Shown here: in pieces, positions 23,774 through 34,500 of the stretch | Position numbering within the stretch: the first letter of the stretch is position 1 | Layout: the number at the start of each line of letters is the position of its first letter | Source of the DNA: Bradysia coprophila | Taxonomy: Eukaryota; Arthropoda; Insecta; Diptera; Sciaridae | Assembly: GCF_014529535.1 (NCBI RefSeq) | Contig: NW_023504022.1 | Coordinates: 6,499,132-6,563,131, forward strand | Reading direction: 5' to 3' | Length of the DNA stretch: 64,000 bases | Notes under the pieces: model-generated | Seen by the model: only the letters and a program-made list of their open reading frames with translations | Database searches by the model: none | What the model was told of the DNA's origin: nothing | Program-made: the position numbers and the translations under genes

Positions 23774-25080
23774 GTGCGGCGTCAGTGCCAATTTAATGCG
23801 GAATTTTTTTCTGTTTACCCATTTGCGATGGGTATACCTACTTTGCTTGAGAGAGTGCGATCTCGTAACAGCCATGACAAGGACAATAAAAGCTCAAAAA
23901 GTTGTAAATATTTGATCCTTAATGAGTAAATTTGGATCTAGTCAGGACAATATTTCGTCGGATAAAAATGCCAACACACAAGTACACGGTTTTAACAACA
24001 ACTGTTCGGTGTTGACACACTGGTTCTCTTTAGTATGCGAAAAATAAACCGTGCATAAATAGTGCAGTGACAGCGGTGTATGAGGTTCTGGTAGATATCA
24101 TTTTGTTAACGAAAGTGATGAAATTTCGTAAATGCGAAACGAATGTTAAAACTGAGGAAGTAAAAGATTTACTGTTGTTTGTGACGTGCTTCCGTCTCTA
24201 AAAAGTTCAATTCGTTGCATGTGACGTGACATAACCATTTCAATTAGCAATGGTGAACCCTGCTATTATGATTTTCACTTTCATAGACACTGAGTGTCTC
24301 GAAAATAATTACATTCTAGATAAGAATACAAGGTCTGAGGTCAGTAGACAACACAAGCAAGGTTCTGGCAAATAACTCCACGGTAACATATTGGGCGTTC
24401 CAGCAATATTGTATAGACTGTATGTGGTCTCTTCTGCCTTTCAGAACAAGGACCGCTTATATCATCGCAACCCTTCCACCCCAATATTTGATGGGAAGAG
24501 CTTTTGGTGGTCCGTTCAGAGACATTTTGTTTGTTCTCACATCGTCTGTAATTTTTAACCGAACCTAAGATATTGTCGACTATAGTGAAGCACCTCCACT
24601 TTACAAGATTTTTGGATTGAATACTTACGGCATTGAGTCTAAAGATTTGTCTTGTTGAGAAGGAATTCAATTTCATACAAAATTTCGTTCGTTAAATAAA
24701 CTGAAAATCACCGAGGTTCGAACTGGCCAATATTTACTCTCCTAGTACTTAGGAAATTTTAAGTCCGAGTGCAAACAACCATTATTTCGTACAGGGTACT
24801 CTGTTCTATGTGTCATTGTAAATCGACGATGGGACGAACAAAAATGTTATCAATAAACCCATTGGCGTTGTATATGTAAAAGAAGTGATTGTTTTCACTA
24901 GGGGCTTTCCAAATTATTATTGACAATAGATTAATCATCAAGGTGCAATCGTTTAGCCTATATTTCCTAAAATTCGAACTCCCTCTACAGGTCTCTGAAT
25001 TTATTTAAACAATTTCTTCGGACAACTTCTTTCATCATTAGAAAACTCCATTTCGCCCGTCTTGTCATTACATTTCAAAG
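23774..25080. other. Gene-free stretch
   Basis: I could not find the missing first exon of the repeat-protein gene here, although it may be hidden. The minus-strand open frame at 24341-24676 has no recognisable domain. Confidence 0.4.
25000..25005 (-). promoter_or_regulatory. Candidate polyadenylation signal of the knottin-peptide gene
   Basis: AATAAA on the minus strand, about 75 nt after the stop codon of the cysteine-rich peptide gene. Confidence 0.55.
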
Positions 25081-25664
25081 CTAGTAGCACTCGTGATGAA
25101 GTGGCCATGCGGATGCACAAGTTTTGATCAAATGGCCGTCGATGCTGCTCGCTTTTCCACAACATTCTTCTGATTTTCCTTCGGTGCACCAATTACCAGA
25201 CAGAATGCACTACGCAGAAATGAATTAGTCACGAAATAAGTAGTCGGTTTTGTTTCGATAGGAACTTACACCGCAGTAGCCACGACTATTGCAATGGCCT
25301 GCACAGCATTCGGCATCCGATGTGCACGTTTGCCAATAGCCGTCAATTGTACATTGCTAAAGTGAAAATTTCAGATCAGATTTCCATTTATTTTTCGAAT
25401 TGAAACTTTTTCGGAAAATTATTGAAATTCTTACACATAATGGAACGCCAATGTCTTGATCTTTGCACACTCCTGCACCGGCACAACACGGTTTAGCGTT
25501 GCCACACGGGTCATTTTTTGCGTTGCACTTTTTTCAGTTGTGTGAAGCGTTAAATTAGGTTTCGATGCCACAAAATTAATTCAATTTAAATAACTTACAT
25601 CTTGCGACATCACTTCCTTCCCAATTAAAAATAACAAAAAGACAGCGACCACAATTTTCATCAT
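25081..25664 (-). CDS. Secreted cysteine-rich peptide with three cystine-knot-type modules
   Basis: Four exons read in frame with canonical sites: 25599-25664, 25435-25527, 25270-25356 and 25081-25209, giving 124 residues. All junctions are phase 0. Exon 1 is a signal peptide (MMKIVVAVFLLFLIGKEVMS). Each other exon holds one module with six cysteines in the order C-C-CC-C-C: C-x6-C-x5-CC-x5-C-x9-C, C-x8-C-x5-CC-x3-C-x5-C, and C-x6-C-x7-CC-x13-C-x9-C. This is the inhibitor-cystine-knot pattern, with one module per exon. The chain ends HHECY. The product should be secreted and disulfide-rich. Families with this spacing include defence peptides, enzyme or channel modulators and silk or saliva proteins; which applies here cannot be said. 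Two ATGs stand in tandem; I chose the first. Confidence 0.85.
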
Positions 25665-25865
25665 TTTGTTTCACAGGTTGTCTGAAAGATTATGATTTAC
25701 AAATAGAATAAGAAATGATAAAAAAATGAACAGGGACCCTCAACGACGCTTAAATTTCGGATAGTTGTCAAACAGAGAGATGCTAATACTCCCTCTATCC
25801 GTAGAAACAACCCAGTCGTCATAATAAACATCTCCCTGTTGTCAAAGTAATGGTTATTTGGATCA

Positions 25866-25965
25866 CAAGGGACGAAAGTAAAAAAATTCAACCGTGTGCG
25901 AAGTTTGCAGCCCGTGGCCGAAGGCCAGGGCGGCAATCGCACAGGTTGAATTTTTTTACGTCGTG
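25866..25965. repeat. GC-rich inverted module flanked by GAAAGTAAAAAAATTCAA, copy 1
   Basis: CGAAAGTAAAAAAATTCAAC on the left and its near reverse complement (GTTGAATTTTTTTAC) on the right enclose a GC-rich centre (GCAGCCCGTGGCCGAAGGCC then AGGGCGGCAATC). A related module in reverse orientation lies at 53846-53930. Both sit next to a terminal-inverted-repeat element that carries a shared GC-rich hairpin. Confidence 0.65.
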
Positions 25966-25984
25966 CCATGTGATCCATACAACT

Positions 25985-26402
25985 TTTCATTACAATAACT
26001 ACGAAAATTGTAATTTGAGCTTCCTAAACACGTTCCAACTGATGAAATTTACCGAAATATGCTGAAATATGCGGGGGTCCAGGGGGCGGCAGCCCCCTGG
26101 TATAAGAAAAAATATTAAATTATTGACAACGTTCTTTTCTATCACAACAATCACAGCGATCACAACGACACCAGACTGAACACATGTTGTTGCTGTCATT
26201 TACTTTCGCATCTTCGTTTGAGAGCCGAAAGTACTTTCGCTCCTCTGTTGTTGCTGTCATTTACTTTTGCATCCTCGTTTGGGGGGCGAAAGTACTTTCG
26301 CACCTCTTGTGATGTCGTGGCTTACTGAGAGTTGAATTTTTAAACTTTCGCATCTCATTTGGGAAGCGAAAATTACAATTTTCGTAGTTAGTGTAATGAA
26401 AA
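25985..26402. mobile_element. MITE with ~38-bp terminal inverted repeats and a GC-rich hairpin, copy 1
   Basis: The left end TTTTCATTACAATAACTACG and its inverted right copy (CGTAGTTAGTGTAATGAAAA) give imperfect terminal repeats that continue into GAAAATTGTAATT. At 26071-26102 there is a 32-bp GC-rich block, containing a 9-bp stem CCAGGGGGC / GCCCCCTGG with loop GGCA, which recurs exactly in the element at 53367-53831. Several CGAAAGTA words lie in the right half. Confidence 0.7.
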
Positions 26403-27489
26403 ATAAATTCGGAGCGACGAGTCCGACGAGTCTCACTTCTATATTTTTTACTACGTCAACCACGCAGCAGAGAAATGATAACTTCAAATGTTACTTCCAT
26501 CTCGTCACAGACTAACCATCTTATCATTTCTCTGCAGCCACGGCGACTTTGTCAACTCATTCGACCAACTCTGAGCTGAATTACTCTCAAAGTTTTAATT
26601 CATTTTCTACTTTTCTCTCACAAAACCATATTTCGGATTGTAAAAAGCAATTCAATTCGTTAAATTGAAGAAAAATTTATAATCTTACTGTCTCTTTCAA
26701 GATATGGAGCTACCAAGTCGAATTCTGAGTCGAGTTTCTAAGTTTTTATGAAGTGTCTCGCTGATCACCACAGAAATGAATGCACATTTATGGTGTCTTT
26801 TACACATCTTTTATATTAAATTCGATATTTACCAAATAAAACAAAACCACAACTGTTTCCTGTTTACTTGATCTGGTTTTCTGTTTACTTAATCCGGCTT
26901 CTGTGCCTCGGTCCGATAAATGAAATTCTCTCATAAGTTACGAACAAGATCAACAGTTTATTGTCGCAACAAAGTAATTAGAGCTTGAGCTCGTGACGAT
27001 GACGACACCAATTGAAAAAACGAAGTGACGGATTCGCATTCATCTGCACACAGTGAAAATTGACGTTATTCGCAGTCATAACTGCAAATAGTGAATATTG
27101 ACGCTATTCACAGTCAACTGCTGTCGCGGCTGCTGCTGTCGGCTGCTGTCGAAGACAAAATTTTATGAATATGTACCCACAAAATGACTCCAGATCTGAG
27201 TTATGGGACTTAAATAGAGATCAAAACCACTTTACTCAGTCTTGAATCCATAGTCGGATGCGAGGAAAACGATTTTCTCGATACATTTTCAAGCTTAACC
27301 TGAAAGCGACATTTTTTTTTTACTAACGGACCACGGTGACATCGAGGAAAATATGCATACGAATATGCTTCAAACATTAAACGAAAAGTTTGCAAATTAA
27401 CAAAATCCATGTGAGGAAAATAGTGAGGAGGTAATGCCATCCAGCCGCGTGGTGTAGCACATAAGTTCGATGCCATTGACATCTTTTTT
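26403..27489. other. Gene-free stretch
   Basis: It contains a 15-bp perfect inverted repeat GCAGAGAAATGATAA at 26467-26481 and 26521-26535. A 25-bp word starting AAATAGTGAGGAGGTAATG near 27416 matches the left end region of the hAT-type MITE at 52651-52913. No gene was recognised. Confidence 0.45.
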
Positions 27490-27846
27490 AGCCCCGTACG
27501 AAGTACAAAGGGGCTTATAGGATTACGATGCCGTGTGTAATTGATGGAATTCGAAGCAGACGGTAAGGGCAAAGTGTTTGCCTATGTTCATAGATGACGA
27601 ATCTGCAATAAAAATTTTTGTTTCATTTGGGAGGTAATCAAAGGCCGAATAGAATGTAGTTGAAAAAAAATTTAAATTTGGGTCCTCGGACTGAGGCCGA
27701 TACTAGGGCCCTATGTGTATTTCACATATAACTCGAGTAAATTTCATCCGTTTTTCCTAATTTTTTTTTCATTTAAAAGGTAGTTGAACACCGAATAGAA
27801 TGTAGTTGAAAAAAATTTTCATTTGAAAGGAACGTCGTACGGGGCT
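27490..27846. mobile_element. 357-bp MITE with 12-bp terminal inverted repeats AGCCCCGTACGA
   Basis: AGCCCCGTACGA at the left is exactly inverted as TCGTACGGGGCT at the right. Inside, a segment of about 50 bp containing CCGAATAGAATGTAGTTGAA occurs twice in direct orientation (about 27632-27676 and 27776-27822). A further TACGGGGCT at about 27993 suggests a longer or second related element just downstream. No clear target duplication was seen. Confidence 0.7.
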
Positions 27847-29321
27847 TCGTTATTGCGCTATGCGCAATTTCTAAGATGCACACATTACATAATAATTTTA
27901 CTTTAACTACATTAACCGGCGCAATAGGCTTACGGTCAAAGTAGGGTGACAGACGCACTAGGGTCACGTACGCAATAGATATACGGGTTTGTACGGGGCT
28001 CAGTCGCAGCAAACGCTCCGACTGTTCTGATGGCTCGTTTTTAAATGGTTGACTATGAACACAGGGTCGTCCACAAAAAAATGTAAATTGCAAACTTGAA
28101 AGATTGACCCTTGGTTGCATTTGGGATCTTACAATAGTTATTTGTTTACCGAAGGTAGATAATAGGAAATTCCAACAAGAGCGATGTTTGCGGTCAGAGC
28201 GAAGCGAAAAAATTTTTGAAAAGAAACAAAAAGACATTTCTATTAAGAAAAGTGCTATTTTTACCTTACGGGAGAGAAAGTGCTGCACTTTTATCACTAC
28301 AGATGTCATTCGACCAGTCGTCAAGAAATAGTATTTTTCGTCACAAGTGACCGAACGAGGCGAAGCAGAGTAGGACAAGCTTAAGATGTGTCCTGAAAAA
28401 AATCTGATTTCGTCACGAGTCACGAACTACGTTTTCTGTGCCGTAAGGATCATAATGAGACGAAAAACAAAACAAAAACATTATTTACAACAATTTCAGC
28501 TTTTCTTAGCAATCACTTTTCGATCGTAGGTGCAGTGACGAAATACGTCGAATTATGATTCTAAGGCACAGAAACCCAATTTTGTCATGAAGAAGAAGCA
28601 ATCTCCCGAGTATTTTTAAAGCGATTTCAAAAAGCTTACGCATGTTCTAAATTCTGTATGAACTAGGCATACTTCCCATGACTTTATGTCATTCGCAAGT
28701 AAAATCGAAACTTTTCGTCGAAAAGTCATGGTCGGAAGAACTAACTGACTTACCTTGGCCGAATGTAGACCTCGATCTCCAACATGCTTTGTGTCATCTT
28801 AAATCTACATTATTAAGCTATTAGCTCCAGTCAATAGTCAATAGTAATGGTTACATCTCACATATGTCAAAGAAGTCATTTAGCGATATGCTGCTGCTGC
28901 AGGCTCACTTTGCTACATATAGTTACACTCGAGAGATGTCAAGGGGCCGCTGTCAGTATTTCAACATGTCTGGTTTCACACGTTTCACACATTTTTTTGT
29001 GGCTTCCTTTGATCGACAGCGCCACCTCTCGAGTAAAACTCTATGCTGTACTACCCCGAACAAATCAAAAATCGCTTTCGAGGCGTGGGAAAAACCAATT
29101 TTTAACAAGAAGTTTCTTCCATAAAAGATTCTGTGGACGAACCTGAATGCAACCAGAGGTACGGCGCTAAAAAAATGTAAAACACGGAACTTCCAGAGCA
29201 CCAGAGGTGGACATGCAAAAATAGTGAATTTGACTAATTCAATTCAAATTACAACCAAATTCAATAACAAAAACAATATGGGAAGGAAAATCGTTAGCGA
29301 TGCTGCAAAGTCTCCGTTTAC
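27847..29321. other. Gene-free stretch with a small inverted repeat
   Basis: TTCTGTGCC(G)TAAGGATCATAAT near 28434 is inverted at about 28548-28577, with related GTCACGA / TCATGA words outside it, probably another decayed MITE. The long minus-strand open frame 27773-28423 overlaps the MITE end and has no domain, so I treat it as chance. Confidence 0.45.
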
Positions 29322-29945
29322 TTATTGTTTCTCGCGTACTTGACTACTAAACAACTTCAACCGATATTCGCCGTAGCTCATTTCGATTTTCTGCGAACGG
29401 TAACGTGTTAACTTAATAGATTGTCGTGTCTCTTTTGTTATTTGTTCACGGAAGCCACCTTTTCGAAGTAAAGAGTCTATCGTTTGCAATTGATCCCAAC
29501 TTTGTTCGATTGGAATTTCCGGTAGAAATGTTGCTGTTCGTTCATAGCCTTGTTCGTCGAGGAAATCAATTCGAATTCCGTGAACACCTAGCGTCCAGTC
29601 TAAATAACCGCGGGCCACTTCGAAGTCGATAAGTATCCATACGTACACGGCCAGTCTTGGCAATTCTTCACGTGTGATTGGCGGAAACCGAGGATCTCGG
29701 AACGCACTTGTAATTGCAAACTCTCGTAGGCCAGAATGCAGCTTCTTTTCAGAAAATGTACCAGTACATCCTCTGAGTTCCTTATTTTCACTGAATATCC
29801 ATGTCACAAACAATGGATATTGATTATCAGTGAAATTTGGTTGATTTATTTTATGACGATTTCCCAGAGCAGCGTCCAGGACTTCAAAACAGTAGAAACA
29901 CATTTCGGGTACAGCAATCTGATCAACTACATCTATTCCATTGCT
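29322..29945 (-). CDS. AMMECR1: AMMECR1 family protein
   Basis: A single open frame covers the whole AMMECR1 domain and ends ...SSQVREKQ at 29322. The first ATG is at 29903 (MCFYCFEVL), but the reading frame stays open upstream to about 29945 and encodes VVDQIAVPE, which matches the residues before this Met in the family. A spliced 5' exon is therefore likely and the true start is not settled. Conserved features are LFVTW, the LRGC(T)GTF signature at residues 43-50 of the 29903 start, TSAFRDPRFPPIT, ELPRL, LGVHGIRI and the C-terminal QTIDSLLRKGGF...KLTRYRSQK. The family is conserved from archaea to man and its biochemical role is uncertain; a nuclear function and links to cullin regulation have been proposed. 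Length of about 193 residues is close to the bare domain, shorter than vertebrate proteins with long N-termini. Confidence 0.9.
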   Translation of the reverse strand, partial: SNGIDVVDQIAVPEMCFYCFEVLDAALGNRHKINQPNFTDNQYPLFVTWIFSENKELRGCTGTFSEKKLHSGLREFAITSAFRDPRFPPITREELPRLAVYVWILIDFEVARGYLDWTLGVHGIRIDFLDEQGYERTATFLPEIPIEQSWDQLQTIDSLLRKGGFREQITKETRQSIKLTRYRSQKIEMSYGEYRLKLFSSQVREKQ

Positions 29946-31688
29946 TAAACCATGTCATCGTTATTCACTGATTGACGACGTGCAAAAGTTGTTGATATTG
30001 ACTGTGACTGTGAATAGTTTTTGTTTTACTTCGTAGTCTACTAAACTTACTGAATCAGCAGTCGTATTTAGAATGAGGAAAGACACCAAAAACTCCTGCG
30101 AAAGCACTGCTTTAATTAGATTCATATTTAATAGAAACACGAACCGCTTAGTCAATCTGATTTCGATAACTGGAGCTTAATAAAGTCTAATCGACTATAG
30201 GTTACCGAATTTTTACTCATTACACCTGAGTAAATAAGTGGAATATGATATGGACTGTTAAATGAATCATGCATTCTAAAACGATTGACTGTTTATTATA
30301 AATGGCTACAGCTTCTGAATCACCTTGGTGAAAGCTCAAAATTTTATGAATTTGTTATATCAACGCACTTCAAGCATGAGTGGAACTCATTAATTAGAGT
30401 ACTGAAATGGGACAGTGTATCGAACCAATTTTAGCACTGTAAAAAAATCTGTAAACATTTTTTATACAAAATAGTGAGGATTCTAATGAAAAACAGCAGA
30501 CCGAAATCGGACACACTTTCCATTGGAATTTTTTATATGTGCCCAGTAATGTATTCGACTCCAGAAAAAGCCAAAACCACTTTCAAAAAAATTCTTCGAA
30601 GCTTGTGAGGAGATCAAAAACAGAAAACATGAACTTTTCTGACAAAAATTTCTCCAGTTACACGAGCCGTAAAGGGTCGTGTGGGGTGTCATTAGAAAGG
30701 TAATTGCATGTTCTTCTGGGGCAAATAGGGTCTTATTGGGTTTAAAATTCATCCACACTGAGATATGTGCAGTTGTAGTTCACAACCGAAAAATGTCTGA
30801 ATACTTACACTTTTCTCAGAGAAATTTATCGGGGTACACGAAACTTCATGGTCGTGTAGGGTGTCATTAGAAAGGTAATTGCATGTACTTTCAGAGCAAA
30901 TAGGGGGTTTGGACGCATCTACAACGAATTATGAGAAATTGAAATGTTTAAGTGCTTAAGTGTTTAAATGCTACCAAACTTCCCAAATTACAATCTGATG
31001 ACATGCAATTACCCGGTGGGGTTGAACAAAACGTAAATAGAGTCGCGACACCACCTCTGATTTCGCGTGTGGAAATTCACGCTATCCGCGGTATCCTGGA
31101 TACCGAGAAGTTTTCAGAAAAGTTCGTTAGATACCGGGAAATCGAAAAAATCGTGAAAAATATGTGGCGAAAGATCAAATTTACGATTTTAGATACCGGG
31201 AAATTTGACTCAGATACCGGGAAGAAAAAAAAAATTCCAAACGCGTACTGATTTTTCTTCATGTTCTTGTTGAGGGACTTGAGTACTATAAGGAACCACA
31301 TTCAGTTTGCGGATCCATCCAGCCGTTTCGGAGAACCGGCACTCATGGCCTTGCGGGACCGACGAGTCAATTTGAATACAGATTGTTATCGCGACGGATA
31401 GAGGGACTAATAATTCTAAGCTAATTCGTGTAGAAATGGCTTCTATCGACCACGTAGCTACAGCTAAAGTCGAAAATTTGACATTTTTAAATCGTGATAT
31501 GTCCAAGATGAAGAGAGTCTGAAGAGAGAGGCTATAGTGGTAGAGGACTCCATGCTCTATTAAACGCCGAGAATCGATTTTACAAAATTTGCCTGAATTG
31601 TACAATATTTGAAAAAGTTTATTTTCATCGTACTCGGCGAAACTTGAACTCATATGTAATACACAGAAGTAGACGGGTCTACTTCTTG
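29946..31688. other. Gene-free stretch left of the LTR element
   Basis: It contains a tandem duplication at about 30633-30918 (listed separately) and several GATACCGGGAA words at 31095-31225. The long minus-strand open frame 31210-31701 has no recognised domain and enters the LTR. Confidence 0.4.
30633..30918. repeat. Two-copy direct repeat, ~177-bp period
   Basis: Segments of about 110 bp around the shared GGGTGTCATTAGAAAGGTAA occur at 30633-30745 and 30810-30918. Both contain CTTTTCT...AAATTT, TACACGA and GCAAATAGGG at matching spacing, with perhaps 20-25 percent divergence. Confidence 0.65.
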
Positions 31689-32270
31689 TGTTGGACAGCA
31701 CTGATTATCGCTGTACCAGATTAAATCGACTTTTTTTACATTCTTTCCCGATGACATGACATTTTAGATTCTCTATCGGAAGTGCTCTATTCATGCGCTT
31801 TTTTCTAGTTTCATTTTGTGATATGCGTTGTTATCATTCACACGCATTTGTGTTTATCCAATTAGTATTTTTTCAATCCAAAGTAATTTGGACATCTGTT
31901 CATAGAAATAACGTAATTCATTGTGCGGTGCATTATTCTGTGCAATTCGTTCTCAATTTGACTAGGTAATTTTGCTGTTTTGTTTAACGTTTGCGAGGAG
32001 AACGAATTTTCCATTTTTGCCGTTGTCATTTTCAGATCCGTAAATTATTCCATCAGGCAGCCTGTTTTGTATGCAGATTTTTTTGATGCAAGGCTTCGCC
32101 TTTTTACTTGTAAGTTTGCAATCAATGTTTCTTTGCGATCAGAGCTAATTTTGACTGGTTTAGGGAATGATTTGGTTCTAACCTTTGCGCCGCACATTTG
32201 TTTTGCTGTTGAGGATTCCGTGTGGGAATACAAAAGTAAGGAAAATTTCTGTTTTTTAGTTTAAGTTGTT
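31689..32270 (+). repeat. Left LTR of the BEL/Pao element (shared part)
   Basis: The span is what can be matched to the right LTR. The true LTR end may lie further right, since an AATAAA-containing segment follows near 32333. It starts with TG as LTRs do. Confidence 0.85.
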
Positions 32271-32468
32271 TCCTAATGTTTGCGTTTATATTTACACTAG
32301 GAAATTGAAGTTGATTAAAACTTTATCGATTCAATAAACGACGATAAGTTTGAGAAGAAATTCTTGTGTTTACTTTCAATTTGAACGCCACCGGAAGCCG
32401 AATCAGCAACATTCTTCAATTTCTTTTACGAGACATCCGTCGACAAAGGCACAAAGCTAATATCGAAA

Positions 32469-34500
32469 ATGGATAAAAAGAACACAAGAGCTCGTCCGAT
32501 GGTTTATACAACAAGAAGCTGTCGGTTATGTCCGAATGTGGACACAGATGAAATGGTTGCGTGCGATTCATGCGACCTTTGGTATCATTTCCAATGTGTA
32601 AACGTCACGAGTGATGTGAGGTATCGTCCTTGGGTCTGCGAGAGCTGCATGATATTTGGAGCAGCGTCACATCGTCCCGAAGGCAACGAAGAAAAAGAAC
32701 CGAATCCACCTGGTTCGCATAAGTCGTCAAAAAGTTCAATAACAACGAAGCAACGAATCGCCGCACTGAAAAGGCTTGAAGAAGAACAAGCAATTCGATT
32801 GGACGTGTTGGCCAAGAAGTATAGAATAATCGGTGCATCTGATGACGAAAGCGATTCGACTAGTCGTGATGATAAGGAACGATGTTCAAAAACGTCGTCA
32901 GTGGATAATACGCTTAAGTGGGCACGTGACTTACAGGACATATCGAAAGAATTTTCGAAAATCACATTTATGGACGAACATTCAGTATCATCAAGTGATT
33001 ATGAAAGGGAAGTTGTGAACACACTTTCCAGCGACCAATTAAGAAGTAATTTTCTGGCCTCACAAGTTTCCGGTCAGTCAAAGAATATCTTACGACCATC
33101 TGTTCTGTTAGGCGGAAAAGCTGAACGTCATTCGACGAATACCCAGAATGCGTCTAATCATCACCCCGAAACATTCGATTTTCATCATAAGGGTGCTGTG
33201 CCTAAAGACCGTACTTTTCGTGGATTATTTGGAGCATTTGGTCATCGTGGACTGGAAAATTCAATGAAAAGGTCTCGCATTGATGACGATACAACGGTTA
33301 AGGAGAAAATTAAATTCAATCCTCGAACAAACGATCCTATGAATACACGTCAACCAGCTACAACAAACAGCAAGTTTGGAGAAAGTGAAACCCATGCTCA
33401 AGATTCGTTGAAATTCCGTCGCAATTGGAATAATTTTCAACCGCCAAATAATCAGCAATCTTCAATGGATGACATTCAAGATCGTCTTTCAGCTCAATAT
33501 CATCATCAAGTGAAATCTAACAACGATATTGGCATCGATCCGACGTCATTTGGTGGAATACCAAACTTCAATAATACTAGAATGCCATCCACATTCAATT
33601 TCAATCCAAGTCCTGCTCCGCAACTGAATTTTGGAGTACAAGAATCTGGATATGTTTCACTCCCACCAGCACAATTAACCAGAAATCAAATAGCCTCACG
33701 ACATGTCTTCAAGGAGTTACCAGATTTTGATGGAAAACCAGAGGACTGGCCTCTCTATCTTAGTGCGTTGAAAACTTCTACAGTGGCGTGCGGATATACT
33801 GATACGGACAATTTGGGACGATTACAGCGAAGTCTAAAAGGTGACGTGCTGAGCATGTTCGGGTGCCGTTTGGTACATGCTAGAGCAGTACCGGGTGTCA
33901 TTGAAGCCCTACATTTAATTTTTGGTCGACCCAGTCTCATCATTCATCAGTTATTGAAAAAAATTAATGAAACGCCTTCACCACAAGCTGACGACTTGGG
34001 TTCGCTGATAAAGTTTGCCATTGCTGTGCAAAACTTGTGTGCTACGATTGAATCTTCAAATGATTTGGACTATCTACACAATCCGATCTTAATCCAAACA
34101 GTTATTGACAAATTGCCAACGCAGATACAGTTGAACTGGGCATACTTCAAAGTTGGTGTTGCAGTAGCAGATTTATCAACACTGGGTAAATGGTTGTACC
34201 ATTTGGCACAGGTCGCAACTAGTGTCATTAATCCGTCCGCATTAAAGTTCATCGACAAAAGCAAAAATGATAGCAAGAAGAAAAATCCGCAGCAAAATCA
34301 GTACTCGAATGCTCATTCGGAAAGTGGTTCAAGCAAAACGTCGAACGACAAGTCAAAGTGTCCAGTTTGTGAAACCGCTTCCCATAAATTGGTGGATTGC
34401 AGGAAATTTAAGCAAAATCCCATCGACGAAAGGTGGAATTTGGTACGAAAGTTCAAGAAATGCGGACGTTGCTTCGATGCAAATCCAAGAAAAAGTGTGG
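32469..34500 (+). mobile_element. Gag-type region of the BEL/Pao element
   Basis: It opens with MDKKNTRARP. The first 65 residues carry a Cys/His series CRLC...CDSC...HFQC...CESC spaced like a PHD finger. A Lys/Glu-rich coiled coil follows (around residues 95-120). A DUF1759-type capsid region comes next, with FKELPDFDGKPEDWPLYLSA and the downstream helices. Near the end there is a zinc knuckle beginning CPVCETASH. Right boundary is approximate. Confidence 0.85.

Noticed and set aside
24341-24676. Minus-strand open frame as the missing first exon of the repeat-protein gene
   Set aside because: No splice donor in a fitting phase was evident and the peptide shows no similarity in composition.
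27773-28423. 216-residue minus-strand open frame
   Set aside because: Overlaps a MITE end, has no recognisable domain and an unlikely composition for a protein.
31210-31701. 163-residue minus-strand open frame next to the LTR
   Set aside because: No domain recognised, and it runs into the LTR of the BEL/Pao element; likely chance.
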